NCBI GenBank assembly: GCA_023055355.1
Contig: JALJCS010000001.1
Coordinates: forward strand, 105,292,881 to 105,356,880
From: Agelaius tricolor
Lineage: Eukaryota > Chordata > Aves > Passeriformes > Icteridae
Length of the DNA stretch: 64,000 bases
Direction: 5' to 3'
Shown: in pieces, positions 10,713 through 23,110 of the stretch
Numbering within the stretch: position 1 is the stretch's first letter
How the letters are laid out: each line of letters opens with the position of its first letter
Program-made: the position numbers and the translations under genes
The notes under the pieces: generated by a model
What the model was told of the DNA's origin: nothing
Databases searched by the model: none
The model's input: only the letters and a program-made list of their open reading frames with translations

Positions 10713-13457
10713 GGACACAGTCAGAGAGGGCCCCATCAGTGTTTTGCTGACTTAGAGCTCTTCCTCTGAGTCACCTTCTTTTTTTTTCTTTTTTTTTTCC
10801 CCAAGAGAACCCATTTTGTTCTGGTCTCAGACTTGCAGTTTGTATCTGCAGAAAGCCTCTGTGCCTGGGAACTCTTCTAGTGATCAAAAACTCTTCAAAT
10901 CTTCTCACTACTTCTGGATGAACAGTGCAAAAAGATTTGTCAATCGCCTTCCCTCTTTTCGTGCATCCTGGTCTGTTCTAGCCCCAAACAAAGTTCCCAT
11001 GTTTATGCAAAATATTAGTGGGTTTATTTTTATTAAGGGCATGCTTTATTAATCTTAATAAATCAGTTTGTCACTTGCTTTCTGACTGCCTCTCAAGTAA
11101 AACGGGGATTGACTGTGCGGTAACACTGTTTATGTCATGCCTGAATAGTTTAAGGTGAGGCTTTGAGTAGTTTTATTGCTTTTGTTTATATAGGTAAACC
11201 CAATCTGTGCATTTGAAATGATTGATGAAGTGCAGTCCCACTTGGAGTGTTTGTCATCATTCATGTGCTGAAGTGACATTTCTTTATGTATTTTGGCATA
11301 AACATATGCAACTACTGGCAAAGCATTTGACCCTGGAGTCTGACTATTTGTCATTCTAATCTTTTTTTTTCCATACCCCAAAGTCAGGCGAGTTACTGTA
11401 TATTCCATCTGAATTCATGTTGCTAATTATTCAAGAGATAGTAAAAGAGTCCTGTGGCTGAAACTGAGTAAGTTGCTGAATGTGCATTCTTCTTTTCACA
11501 AGTTAGGTACTTTGCTGCAATATAAATAAAGTTGGGATGTGTGTAAATGTCAAGAGCATCATCCATATCAAGCTGCAGTATCTTTTCAGAAAAATCTGAA
11601 GCCCATGCTTTGTCAATAGAATAAGGCAAAACACTTTGCAAGGGATTTAGAAAATCAAATGTGAGCAGAGATTAAGTAAAATGCGTTAAACATGTCTTGG
11701 GATATAATTTTCCAATAACACAGTTACAATGAAAAGCAAGTAACCAATAATTCACATTATGTGAACAGAGATAAATGGATGGTGCCTTAACCTCCAGGCT
11801 CAGGGTTCAGACTATGTGCTGTCTTGTTGGAAAAGAGCTGATTATTTATTGGGGAAAATGTCAGAAAAAAATTAAACTGTAAAGTAATTTTCCCTGGAAA
11901 AAAATCACACATCATTTATAAAATATATCAACTTTTTTTGAAGAGTCATAGAAATCTGATACCTCCTCAAAACTTACCTGTCTAGTTCTGAATATAGCAC
12001 TTCTATCTATAATAACTGAGATAGATTTAGATATTTGGACACAGAAAGCAAATTATAATATAATTGATAGAGAATCTATCCAAATCCTTATATCAAGGAA
12101 TATATATCCTGAAATGACATGTTTAAATGGCTTTCATTTTAAACTTGGATAACACTTTCTAAATTTGCACTAACATGATATGAGATTGCCTTTTCTTGGA
12201 AAGTAGTATTAGTATGAATTCTGCTGGGTTTGCTCCAGATTTCCCCACATTTATATGCAAAGAAGCATCATACAAATTCTTCAGAAAGACAGTGTACAGA
12301 TGAAAGTTTAATTCTTGGTTTCAAACGTTCATACAGAAGGACAAAAGACAGATGGAATGTAGGCAGGACACCCAGCTGCACATGAGTTGACACAAGAGGA
12401 GCAGTTGAGTCTGTGTCTAGAGGATGGGATGGTTCTCCAGAGCAGCTGAGGAGCTCTCCATTTTCCACCAACAGGGCTGGTGAAGGGTCAGCTCATTTGC
12501 CAGTGGAAAATAATTTCAATTTCTTTGGCTTCTTCTTCAGTCTCCAGCTGCAAGGGAGTTGTAGTGCTTCTATGTGGAAAGGCACTAAAAAGGTATTGAG
12601 ATTTAGTCCTGAAATGAGTTCCATGCTCACATTGCAGGGGAGGGAGGGGAACTAAGCCCACCAAAGTAAAGTACCTGACTCTGCTATTTGTCTTTCAATT
12701 CCTATTAGGCCATTCAGATTCTACTAATAAATGGAGTAGCAAAAAAAAGTCTGTTAAAATTGTAAAATATTTTATGTTATGGGCACCGATACCTGCATAC
12801 AAAACCCCTGCTTAAAAATATACTTTTTAAAGTATTTTTTCTCATGTTTTCCAGAAGTTTTTGAAAGACACGAAATCTATGTATTTAGAGATACATCCAT
12901 TCTCCATGCTCTGAAACCAATAGCCATGGCCATCTGCATTTTCTTTCCCTTCTTCTCTTTGCTTTTATCTAGATAAAGATAGCTTTATATAGTTTTTTTC
13001 CTATTAGACTCGTCAAGGACTTTGATTTCCTCATAGTTGTTCTATTAAAATTTTACTACATTTCACTCACAGCATTAAATAGAATCTATTTTGGGTATTT
13101 TTTGAGTATCAAAAAAACCAGACAAAGATTGCCATCATGTTCACAGAAATACTTCTATTCTCCTTCTTCCCCTCAAAATAACCCTGGCATAAAAAGGAAG
13201 AAAAGATGAGAAATGGTTTGGACTTTTTCATGGGGAATACTTGCCCTTTCAATGATGACACATTTCTTTGTACTTTTTGTTATAGGAAATGACATATAGT
13301 TGGAAAAATCTCTGAGAAATGCTTTTCATTATCAAATCATTCTATGCAGTAAATGTATCATGGCACTGCTAAAACCCATGGTAGAAACTAAACTGTTTCT
13401 ATAAAGGAAGATTGGCAAACAATATCCTGCAGGTGCACTGTGTCGTACCTCTGGCAA
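10713..13457. other. Unique AT-rich DNA, no gene seen
   Basis: It includes a C/T tract at about 10775-10801 (two T-runs split by one C). A minus-strand open frame of 92 codons (11130-11408) has no domain. No repeat family recognised. Confidence 0.55.
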
Positions 13458-13481
13458 TTTTTTTCTTTTTTTTTTTTTTTT
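13458..13481. repeat. T-rich homopolymer run
   Basis: About 24 bases, all T except one C. No retroposon body is visible on either side, so it does not mark a recognisable reverse-oriented poly(A) tail. Confidence 0.85.
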
Positions 13482-13599
13482 CTGAAAGAAAGCTCACGTA
13501 AATGATGCATCAAAATATTTGTGGGCTGAGGAGAAAATAGGGGGGTTACTCGTCAGGCTTGTGTCTATTTCTGTCTGGCTTTTTTTCCAAGTCTGACTC

Positions 13600-13880
13600 C
13601 TTCTGGGATGTTGCTGGTTTGGAATATGTGATAATATGTTGCATTAGATATGCAACAAGTCATGTGTAAAGCAAATACAGTACCACTTTAAGTGAATGTC
13701 TCTCTTGATAAAAGAATATATTCCAATTACATTAATCCATTAATGGTTCATTTCCTCAGATAATTGGCTACTTATGTGTATCTTTATTTGCATCCACTAA
13801 ATACATAGCCCCGAGTCCGAGTTACCAGTATCTATGTTAAGGCTAATGATTTCATCCTAGGTTAGCATTTACAAGCTAAG
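13600..13880. promoter_or_regulatory. Candidate conserved non-coding block
   Basis: Repeat-free sequence with dense homeodomain- and POU-type strings: an ATTTGCAT octamer at 13786-13793, an inverted pair GTTGCAT/ATGCAAC at 13638-13656, and several TAAT cores. It keeps CpGs (CCCGAGTCCGAG near 13810) in an AT-rich setting. These are features seen in vertebrate enhancers, but conservation is not visible from one genome. The call is inference. Confidence 0.25.
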
Positions 13881-13918
13881 ACCAGGTAAAGAAACATAAC
13901 TTCAATGAATAGACTCAC

Positions 13919-13939
13919 AAAAAAAAAAAAAAGAAAAAA
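13919..13939. repeat. A-rich homopolymer run
   Basis: About 14 A residues, a single G, then six more A residues. Simple sequence. Confidence 0.85.
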
Positions 13940-15788
13940 TTAGTTCATTGTTTGATTTCCTGCCTTCCAGTTACAGCTTATAGATAATTCTACTTTTCAA
14001 TTCCTCTTTAAGAACAGTATATAAAGAAATGGCAATGTCTCATTTGGATACTGCATTAAAAGCACAGCTCTTAATTATAATCTCTCATTAATAGTTTCTG
14101 TTGGTGAATAAATGTTTAATCTAATAATAGTCACTGGTTCTGTCATTGAGGTATGGAATTCTGTGATTCTGTGCCTGAAACTAGGGAAAATTCTAATTTT
14201 TAAGTGAAATATTAGATTTATTCAATTTTGAGACAAAAAGCTCTCACACTCACCGTTTCAACAATAAATCATCTGGCTTATTGGAAATAAACTACAGGTC
14301 TTACCTTTCAGAAATTATGGTAAAGTTTGACCTCAGTCTCCAAGCGTTAATTTATTTATAGTCTTCAAAATTTCATTAATAAACAATTATTAGTTGGTAA
14401 TTACAGCACAGAGGTGCACTAAAAATTGTTGATTGATTATCTCCTTTGACAGAAACTTAGTTATTCAAAAATGTATGAATAAATAGATGGGGAAAAAAAT
14501 TTCCCTTATTTTGAAATGCAAGAATCTCAAAATTTCCTCCCCTTTTCAACTTTTTTCTTAATTTCATTTACACCTTTATCTTTCATCCTTTTGTCAGTGT
14601 TCTCAACTGCTCCAAGTGTTGATCAAACCTCCTGAAATGTTGACAGTGTCCCTCTCCTGAAGCTCTGTGAATGCCTAAGTCCAGAATACCAGAGAAGCTA
14701 CACTCTGTCTTCTAAAAGTGCAAGAAAAAGAGCGGGGTGTGTTTGTTTTCCTCACCTTGAATATGGAATTGAACCTTCCCTGTTAAAACTTAAAAATTAA
14801 ATTCTTCATTTTAAAAATGCACATTTTTTGCTGAAGATATTTTAGTATTTGGGGTCTGTCCATTTGCACATTTACTAAAAGCAAATGGCCCAAGCCCCGG
14901 AGTATTTCTACTCTCTGTGAATTTCAGGGAAAAAGTTAAAGCAAGCCATGGGACTCATTCTGTGGAGGCCAGCAAGTCAGGCAATCGCAGCCAACCCTGC
15001 TGGCTTTAGAAATCTGAGGTACACCAAGTGCTCCAGAGCACAGCAGCTTCTTGTAGGAGTTCAGCCTCAGTGGCTGCTTCTCTTTTCAGGCACCAACTTA
15101 TTCTGAAGAAGGAAAGGTCTATCAAGTCATACTTTCTGCAAGTGAAATAGAGTAAAGAGATGCAACATTTGATCTCAGAATTTCTGCCTGGCCAGAAACG
15201 TGGAACTTCTGATGACAATTGAATCTCTCTTCCTGAATATAGAATGTTTTTCTTACACAGTTACATGAACCTAATAACCATATCAATCAGGGTTCTTGAA
15301 AGCAACGCAATACATTCCACTGAAGTGTCTGAGGGGATGTTGAGGTTAAGGATATGTTTGAATTTCTGGATGAATGACAAGGTTGTTTTTGTTTCGAAGT
15401 TAACTAGGAACATGAAGAAGCTGTGAAATACTGGGCAAAGTATACTCAGAGAAGGAGCTGAAGTTTGCAAAGAGAAGGAAAAATCACTTACATGGAAGAC
15501 CTTATGTGTCAAGTGCGCCTGAATTCACACGTACGTAGGCAAGTCTATGTAGATTTATAACAAGGGTGGTATGAGTGCAGCAGTTGCATTGGTATATTTG
15601 GAATCAAAAATACAGCAGTAGCAGGAACACTGCGAAGTTGTAGCACGTTCACGAGCTAGGGCCATAGTTCTGATGTGCCATTACCTCAAATCCAGCAAAG
15701 AAACTGCAGCCTGGGAAGAAAAGAATGTGAAAGATGGAAACAGATAGGAAAAGAGGTAGAGAGTGCCAATTAAGGTACAGCCCTTGGC
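13940..15788. other. Unique AT-rich DNA, no gene seen
   Basis: A single ATTCTGTGATTCTGTG string at 14158-14173 resembles the CR1 terminal octamer, but the bases before it do not match a CR1 3' end, so I leave it unassigned. Nothing else is recognisable. Confidence 0.55.
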
Positions 15789-15833
15789 TTTTATTATCCA
15801 AGAATCATTTACAATGATTCTTGGATAATAAAA
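15789..15833. repeat. Perfect 21-bp inverted repeat, 3-nt loop
   Basis: The left arm (15789-15809, starting TTTTATTATCC) and right arm (15813-15833, ending GGATAATAAAA) are exact reverse complements over 21 bases, separated by TAC. Arms this long and perfect are not expected by chance in 64 kb. A 3-nt loop is too tight for a typical microRNA precursor, and the arms show no flanking target-site duplication. A template-switch mutation is one likely origin. Confidence 0.95.
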
Positions 15834-18800
15834 AGAAATTTCATTCAAAATTAACTAAATGTAGCCTTTGGCCTCAAGTTCTTCTAACTAACCCTGTGAC
15901 TGCATGATATTTCATGCTCATGATTTTCCCCTCATTGTGAATATGGAGCACCCATTGTTCTGGATTTTTAATTCCTTTGGTGAATTTGCTCTTCCCTTTC
16001 AAATTCTCTGATCAGAAGGTATAATTCTCCCTGCATATTTTATTGAATTATTGCTAAAGACAGTCTCACCTCAGGATAAGTCTTCACAAGAATCTTGAAC
16101 ATTTTGAGACTAGAAAATAGGACCATTGACTTCAGTCTCCAAACCTTCCACCCAGCAGGTTGCCCAAGAATTAGAGTTATTAGAGTGCTCAAGTTATTTG
16201 CAGCTCTTACTGCCTCAGTTCCCACTTGCAGGGATTCTCAGAAGTATTTCCCTAAGAACAGGTGACTCTTCAACATAAAACTGGGGAGGGAAGAGGATAG
16301 CTTTGCTTTCATGGTCCTGCAGAGTGGAAGGAACTCAAAGTTGCTGACTTTTACTAAAGCCTATTCATTTTTGTGTTGTTGCTTAGATAACAGCTACAGA
16401 TACACTGACAGGAAGCATTTATCACTCAACCTTCACAAAAGTGTGGAAATTCACCACTGATGGCTCTTCCTGAAATGACAGGTGAGAAATTGTGCAAAAC
16501 CTGTGTTTTTCCGGATTTCTTAGCCCAAGAATGAATAAAAACGATTGATGATATGTCCAAATTTGAGAACACAAGATCCTAAAAGCTGCTTTGCTTTAAC
16601 TGCCACAAGCAAAAAGTAGTGAAGACAGCAGCTTGTTGGAAGATGAATACCTGGAGAAGGTTGAGGCACTGAAGACCAAGGTAACAACAGAGCAGAGCAG
16701 AACAACTGCAGCAGAAACTGCTGAGTCCACACTTCTGCTAACCATAACTGGAAAATCACAGCTTTAGGCTTCCGCACAAATATATATTTGGACTATTTGA
16801 TGGCATTTTTCTGGAGTAAGCAACTGTGTTTCCCTTGTTAGAAAACCAGGTGTTGGTCTGGATTTCACCGTGACAAGGAGTACAAAAAAGATTGAGCAAA
16901 GGTAGACAGATGTGGGCAGAGGAAAGTGCTTCCAAATGCTGCAACATTTAATAAGCAAGGACTGAGACGTGCTGGACTTTTGACAGACCTGGTTTAAAAC
17001 TGGGAAAAAACAAGCTGGATACAAATGTCTGCTTCAGATCCATCACATGAGAAAGCAATCATCTTTCCCCAGCCATGAGCTTATCAGGTGCATTCCTCTG
17101 GGTTTTTATCAAAAGCTCTAGACACAAGCTTATCTTAATATAGAAAGAGAAATTTTCAGATGTGTTAAAAATATTTGTGGAATGGTAAGTCTTCCCAGTG
17201 GAGCCTCAAACTAGGTGCCTTCATGAATTTTCCATACTAAAATAAGTGTAAAGCAAATAATCTTTTTTGTTTAGATAAAGGTCTACAGAAGTGTTTGATA
17301 TTATGAAAGATAAAAATAAACTTTGTATCTGTTCACAGGTTGCGTTCCTTACCAGCCTCTCCCAAAATCTAATCTGAAAACGGCCAATACCATCACATGG
17401 TGACCAGTGGCTATGTCTGTCAGTGAGCCCAGGCAGGTGATGATGAGGTCCTCACACTTGTTATATGCATTTCTATTTGATCCAAGATCTAACATGGTCC
17501 CCTGAACTGAACATCCCAACCACACACACCATTTAACACTGCTCAGAGAAGCAGGCACTGGAGTTTCTCCTGGTGACTTGTGCACTGAGACAGAACTCTT
17601 CAAAAATAAAACAGTTCACTCCTCAGGAATGATTCTGTGAAGCAAAGCAACCTTCAGTTAGCAGAGATATTCAGAAGATTTATTTCAAAACTAGATTTTT
17701 GCTCAAATCAAAACATTAATGCAGACACAACTTGCATGACTGTATAGAGAAGCTGAATATTTGAGAATGTGAGTGTGAGTCTTGAATTAAACATTAGCAC
17801 TGAACACAATTCATAACTTCCTGAATTTGAAAGTGTACATAAGGAATTAGAATGTATTTTTAAAACTTTAAAGAAGCAACAAAATGTTTTGGCATGCTCC
17901 ATACAAATTATGTCCTGCAGATTAATAAAACACTTTTTTGGGGAAGTGCCAAAAAAAAAGTAATGACAATTTGTCTGTGTTATCTAACTTATTTTGAGTG
18001 AAAATTTACAGTAGTGCTAAAGGTTTTTCCTATTCTCTGACAGGTGTTAAAAGGGTAGTGATTTTACATAACATCTTTGTCTAAGGCTGAGTAAGGCCTT
18101 TGTGTCTTTTGAGATCAGGTTCATTTTGAAAAAGCACCCAAAAGTTCAAACATGCATTTGAAGCTCCAGAAACCCTCCAAATCCAAACCACTCACTTCTC
18201 TTTCTTCCCCATCCAAACAAGTCCATGACTTTTACTTCTCCTTCAGCAGTTCAAATTTAAAGTACCTCTCAGAACATCTTCAAAGAGATTGTCTAAGCTG
18301 ATAACCTTATACTCAAGAAATGGTCAGAATGCCTTTTCATCCTGGTTCTTTCTGGTAAGTTTGACACCTCTTTCTGCAGACCTTCCTTTCTCTCCTTGGC
18401 ATTTTCTTCTTAGCATACCCATAATTGCTCCTCTGGGTCTCACTATCATTCCTTTCAGCCTTTTAAGTGACCTGGTACACAATATGGTGTGCTAAAATTA
18501 TGTTCTTATACAAGACAGCAGAAAGAATTTTCTAAACCTTTCAAACCAGAAAAATTACTGTGATATAAAGGAACTAAAATGTTGTTCAATGTGTTTAGAA
18601 ATTGAAGGCAAACAGTTTGATTGTTTCCACACAAAGAACAGAACCCCACTAAAATCCTTGATTCTATTCAAGGATCTGCTGGAAACCTGACTGTTGTGAA
18701 CATTAAGGCAGTACTGACTAATTTGTCTTAAAGAGATGTAGGTTATACAGCATTTGCCCTATATACTATTATTGTAGTATATTTTACTTGTGTTTAAGCC

Positions 18801-19256
18801 AGAGACTCAAGAACTGATGTTTTTCTTCAAAAGCCTAGTAAGTTTTGTATTGGCAGGTTTTTCCCCTATCAACCACTCTCTGTGTTACTATTTCTTCAGC
18901 AGATGCTGAGAAGTGGTGAAATCTCTGTACTGCCTGTACTAGACTTAGAAAATTCACACAAACTGAAAATCTGCATTCTGACACTTAAGTTTTTCATATT
19001 TGCATTAAATAAATCAGATATCCCCTTCATCTTAGGTCCATATGTCTCATTTGGAGAAAGAAGAAAAAAACCTGTAATATTGATTTTCCCCAAACTTACT
19101 GTAGGCTGAACTTGCTCCTAACAAAACAAATGTGGAGTTTCTAAGGAGTGGTGTTAAATTGCTGAAAGCTTCCACTGGAGTTACATAAAGAAAGGAGCAG
19201 GAAAATACTAATGTCTTGATGTGATTTTGTCTGGCCTCAGCAATCTTTGAGTGACA
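15834..19256. other. Unique DNA, no gene seen
   Basis: It has moderate base composition with an A-run at about 17951-17959. Open frames of up to 86 codons on the minus strand (16.5-17.0 kb and 17.35-17.6 kb) have no recognisable domain and no supporting splice pattern. Confidence 0.55.
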
Positions 19257-19429
19257 AAACACTGGAATGATGTGCCCGGGGAGGTGGTGGAGTCTCCATC
19301 CCTGGATGTGTTTAAGAAAAGACTGGATGTGACACTCAGTGCCATGGTTTAGTTGAGGTGTCAGGGAACAGGTTGGACTCAATGATCTTGAAGGTCTCTT
19401 CCAACATAGTCATTCTGTGATTCTGTGAT
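19257..19429 (+). mobile_element. CR1 LINE 3' end with octamer tail
   Basis: It starts at CACTGGAATGATGTGCCC, matching the CR1 CACTGGAACAGGCTGCCC segment. It continues through GTGGTGGAGTCTCCATCCC, GCCATGGTTTAGTTG and GGTTGGACTCAATGATCTTG, and ends with CATTCTGTGATTCTGTGATC, the terminal octamer repeat used by CR1. About 173 bases remain, which is the usual severe 5' truncation. The ATGGTTTAG motif points to a subfamily different from the 884-2093 copy. Confidence 0.95.
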
Positions 19430-22400
19430 CTCATGAACTTCCCTGTGCAGCCTTTAGCTTGATATGATTTGATTTTCAGATGCCGTTCTTCATATGTCTA
19501 CCTTAATTCAGCAATATGAAGACTATTTCATTTAAGACAAAATTTGAAAGATGTGGCCTTCTAGAACAACACTACAACATCTGAGTGGTTTAAAAAAAAT
19601 TGTTTGAATTCTCCTCTGCCAGCATGCTCACATACACACATGCACATGCTCCCTCAGACAACCTTTAGGAGATGTGAATGTGGTTTAAGGAGTACCTGAG
19701 GGAGTGAATTCAGTTTTGGGCAGAGTATGGCACTCCTGTAGTTTCTTTTCGTGATAGAATTGCAAACACGTCAGTGCAGCCAGTCCTGAGACTCTGCAGT
19801 GTGCTGCACTCCTGGGCTGTATGGCCTGAAATCAAAACCCACCTATTGCTGGATTGTTTCAAAGAAATTTGACATATGGAAAGCTGTTGCTAAAGATGTT
19901 CATTTTGTTCTGCCCTTTGTAAATTTCTTGTGATGTTATTCTTGTTCAAATACCCTCTCTGGGCTATAGCTAATGGAGAAATAAAAAGAACTTTCCTTGG
20001 CTTTTTTGATTGGTCTTCCTGGTTTTCATTCATGGACATCTTTATGATTCTCCTGTATTCATTTTTGAAGGTTGTCTCTGCAATTATGACACATTATCAA
20101 GGCAATTCAAAATAATATATAGACTTTTTAGCATTTCTTCTCTACTGATGGCTTCCTTGTCCTTTCTCTTTCTTTTTTTTTCTCTTTTTTCCCCTGATGA
20201 TGAAACACAGTTAAAAGGAGGCTGTGCTTCTTCACTTTTGTTCATCTTCTCTGACTTAACATCTCTGTATCATTCTTGATTTAATGAAGTATAGGATGCA
20301 AGGCTGTTTATGAATATTTCTTTTTACAGTACACAAAAAGGAACAAATATCAAACCAGAAAAAAACAGTCAAAGTTACAGAAGGCTGGGTTTCTTTTTTC
20401 TTCCCTATTCTTATGAAAGAGAAGGAACCAGCTCAGCTGGGTATCAGTCATCATAAGATTCTGGTTTGATTTCTGCAGGTGGCAGAGGTAAAAGACTCAG
20501 CTATGCAGAGCCTGGGGATTCAAAGGAAGAAATTGGTCAGATGTTCTTTCACTTCATCAAATTCTAATGGGGAATGAGTAAAATTTACCAGATTTATTTT
20601 GTGTCTCGTTCTTTCTCTCATTCTTTTGCAACCTAGAGTATTATCATATAATAGGAAAACACTGACCAAAATATACAAACTGAAAAGGCTTCTGTTGAAC
20701 ACCTCTATGCTTACTAGGGATGCTTTTGACCTGCAAATCCTGCCCCCTTCTGTTTTTTTTACAAGACCTATAATAAGTTCACCATCTCTAAAGATGCCTT
20801 CATTGCTCATATATGAAACTAACGAAACTAGAGGTTAATTTTAAGAGACCTTTAAATGTCTTCTTTAGAAGAACAGGAATCTTTACTTAAAAATAGCATC
20901 AAGAGAGGCAAAAGAGGACCTTAAGGTAGATATTCTTATTCACATTATGTACAATCTTACAATCCTGGAATTCTGACAAATATATACAATATTTTCTGAA
21001 AATAATAAAATAGGAGTCATGGTAAAGCAAAACCAATATAATTGTGAACTATCTTCTTCAGAAGCTGAATAGTAAGAATACCACTTGTAGTCTGGAAAAC
21101 TAAGGGGAATGAAACTTATTTTCCAATTATTATCTTTGCAAACATCTTATTCAAATTTTTAAAAATTTACAAGTGATTCTGCAAAAAAAAAAAAAAAACT
21201 GAATTTATGCAAATGAAAAATATATGAACTGTGTTATTTCTGCAATAAACAGCACATGTTTGAGGATCAAGTGATATGCCTTCTGTCTTAGTTTTTCTGG
21301 TAGCATTGCAATTTTGATATTTATTTTCAATTTGCATGTCACAAATAATCTGATATTTTTTTCAATTAAGCATGATTAACCATTACCTAATGTTCAGATT
21401 GACTTCTCAAAATGCCTTCTTCCTTAAATGAAAATAATAAGACAGAAGGCTAAGAGAAACAGGAGGCAGGTGATTGTGAATCTTTTTAGAAAAATCTCTA
21501 TTAAAAATAAATCTTTCTGATACTCATTCCTCACATAAAAAAAGGCAATGGAAAAATGTTGAAAACTGTTTAGCAATTGATAAGGGCCACAGCCATAATT
21601 TTTTAGCACAGTGAAAGGTTCAGATCTGTTTTATTATTCACTTCTCTGTTGTTAGACTTAGGCTTCTGGGGTGGAAGTGCAGCAACTTGGAGTGACACCT
21701 ACCACCTTTCTCTCTGTATTAGCTCCTGGAAAAGCCTCAGAGTTGTATGGAACTCAACAGACCCTAGAATAATAAGATGGAAGAGATACTCCATTAGCCA
21801 TGTGCTAGAATTCTGTCACTGCTTTATCATATCTTTCTCTGTAAATAATTTGTTGTTGTTTTTGTCTAGCCAACAATACTTTAACTAGGATCTGGCAAGG
21901 ATGTGCCTGAATTATTTGCACTTCATATTCTATAAAATGTGAACTTAATGTGCTATGTCTTGTACACACATAATTATTTTAGCACTTTTCAGAATGTGCT
22001 TTTATTTCTTTCTCTGTGTAACGTAAGGGTCTCTTGTATCCTATCTGCTTATTTAGTAGTCAAAGGAAACTGTACTCTGTTTCTAAATACAACATTTCTA
22101 CATTGTCCATATTTCAGTGCACTACTTCTGGTTTTACCTTCTTCAAGTCTGTTGAAATATTTTTAGAGGTTGAAAAAGAAATGTGTTTTTTTCAAGATTT
22201 AGCAAAAATTTTGAAATTGGTAAACAATGATGTTCCCTTACAGACCTCAGTGATTGACTTCTTTGTACTTACAGAAAAGAAAAGGAATCATCTTATTGGA
22301 ATGACTTTGCTACCTATTTTCTACCATTATTGTAAATCTGGATTTATATCCTAAAGAATATCTGATGGTTGTCTCAACTGAAGAACAACTGTTTTTCTCT

Positions 22401-22773
22401 TGTTATCACCTGGTTTTTGCCTGTTGCATAACTTCTCATAAGATATTGAAATAACATATGCTAGGACAGATCCCCTTAATGCTGGGGTTTGGGTTTTTTT
22501 TTTTTATTATTATTTTTCAGGACATTCTGAGATACTATCCATCTTTATTAGCATATTGTATTACTAATTTATGCATGGAACTCCAATTAGCATAACTGGA
22601 GCATAGCTGAATAGCAAGTACAGTACAGGAAAATAAAATATTACAATCTAGCACCAACTTTTTAAATTATGTGAATGTTATGACAGACATGAGATAAAAT
22701 GTTAAGCTGCAGAGAAAACTTTTGCTGATTATGGTGTAAATTTCCTTATTTATTTAGCAAATCAATCTTTTAG
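19430..22773. other. Unique AT-rich DNA, no gene seen
   Basis: It holds a pyrimidine-rich patch at about 20163-20193, an A-run at 21183-21198 and a T-run followed by TTATTATTATT at 22494-22517. A plus-strand open frame of 106 codons (22034-22354) has no family resemblance. The region from 21.9 to 22.8 kb is especially AT-rich. Confidence 0.55.
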
Positions 22774-22934
22774 CTTTTAATCCGTTGCCTCTTGGATGAC
22801 CTGCTGGGAAATTCCTTCACTCCTCCAGGTTGCTCAAAGCCCTATCAAACCTTTAATCCATTGCTTCCTTGCTTCTTGGATAACCTGCTGGGAAATTCCT
22901 TCACTCTTCCAGGTTGCTCAAATCCCCATCCAAC
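22774..22934. repeat. Imperfect ~77-84-bp tandem duplication inside CR1
   Basis: Both units run from CTTTTAATCCGTTGCC / CTTTAATCCATTGCTTCC through TTGGATGACCTGCTGGGAAA / TTGGATAACCTGCTGGGAAA to TCCAGGTTGCTCAAA. Unit 2 has a few extra bases (CTTGCTTC). Substitutions between units suggest the duplication is not very recent. Confidence 0.85.
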
Positions 22935-23110
22935 CTTGCCTTGAGCATTTCCAAGGATGGAGCATCCAGAAATTTCTGGACAACCTGGATAAGGGTCTCA
23001 ACCACCCTCGCTATAAAAAGACATTTTCTTTATGGCTAATCTAAACCTGCCCTCTTTTCATTGGAAAACGATTACACCTTGTCCTCTCACCACAGGCCCT
23101 GATAAAAAAG
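22774..23110 (-). mobile_element. CR1 LINE 3' portion, internally duplicated
   Basis: Read on the plus strand it shows the inverted CR1 end: CCAGGTTGCTCAAATCCCC, CATCCAACCTTGCCTTGAG, ATCCAGAAATTTCTGGACAA (from ATCCACAACTTCTCTGGGCAA), ATGGCTAATCTAAACCTGCC and CTTGTCCTCTCACCACAGG. The first part is present twice in tandem (about 22774-22850 and 22851-22934). The terminal GAATCATAGAATC part is missing or unrecognisable. Diverged and non-functional. Confidence 0.88.

Noticed and set aside
13458..13481. Inverted poly(A) tail of a processed pseudogene or SINE
   Set aside because: No element body or target-site duplication was found beside it.
14158..14173. CR1 octamer tail (ATTCTGTG twice)
   Set aside because: Upstream bases do not match a CR1 3' UTR; two octamers can arise by chance.
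15789..15833. MicroRNA precursor
   Set aside because: The 3-nt loop and 21-bp stem are too short for a normal Drosha/Dicer substrate.
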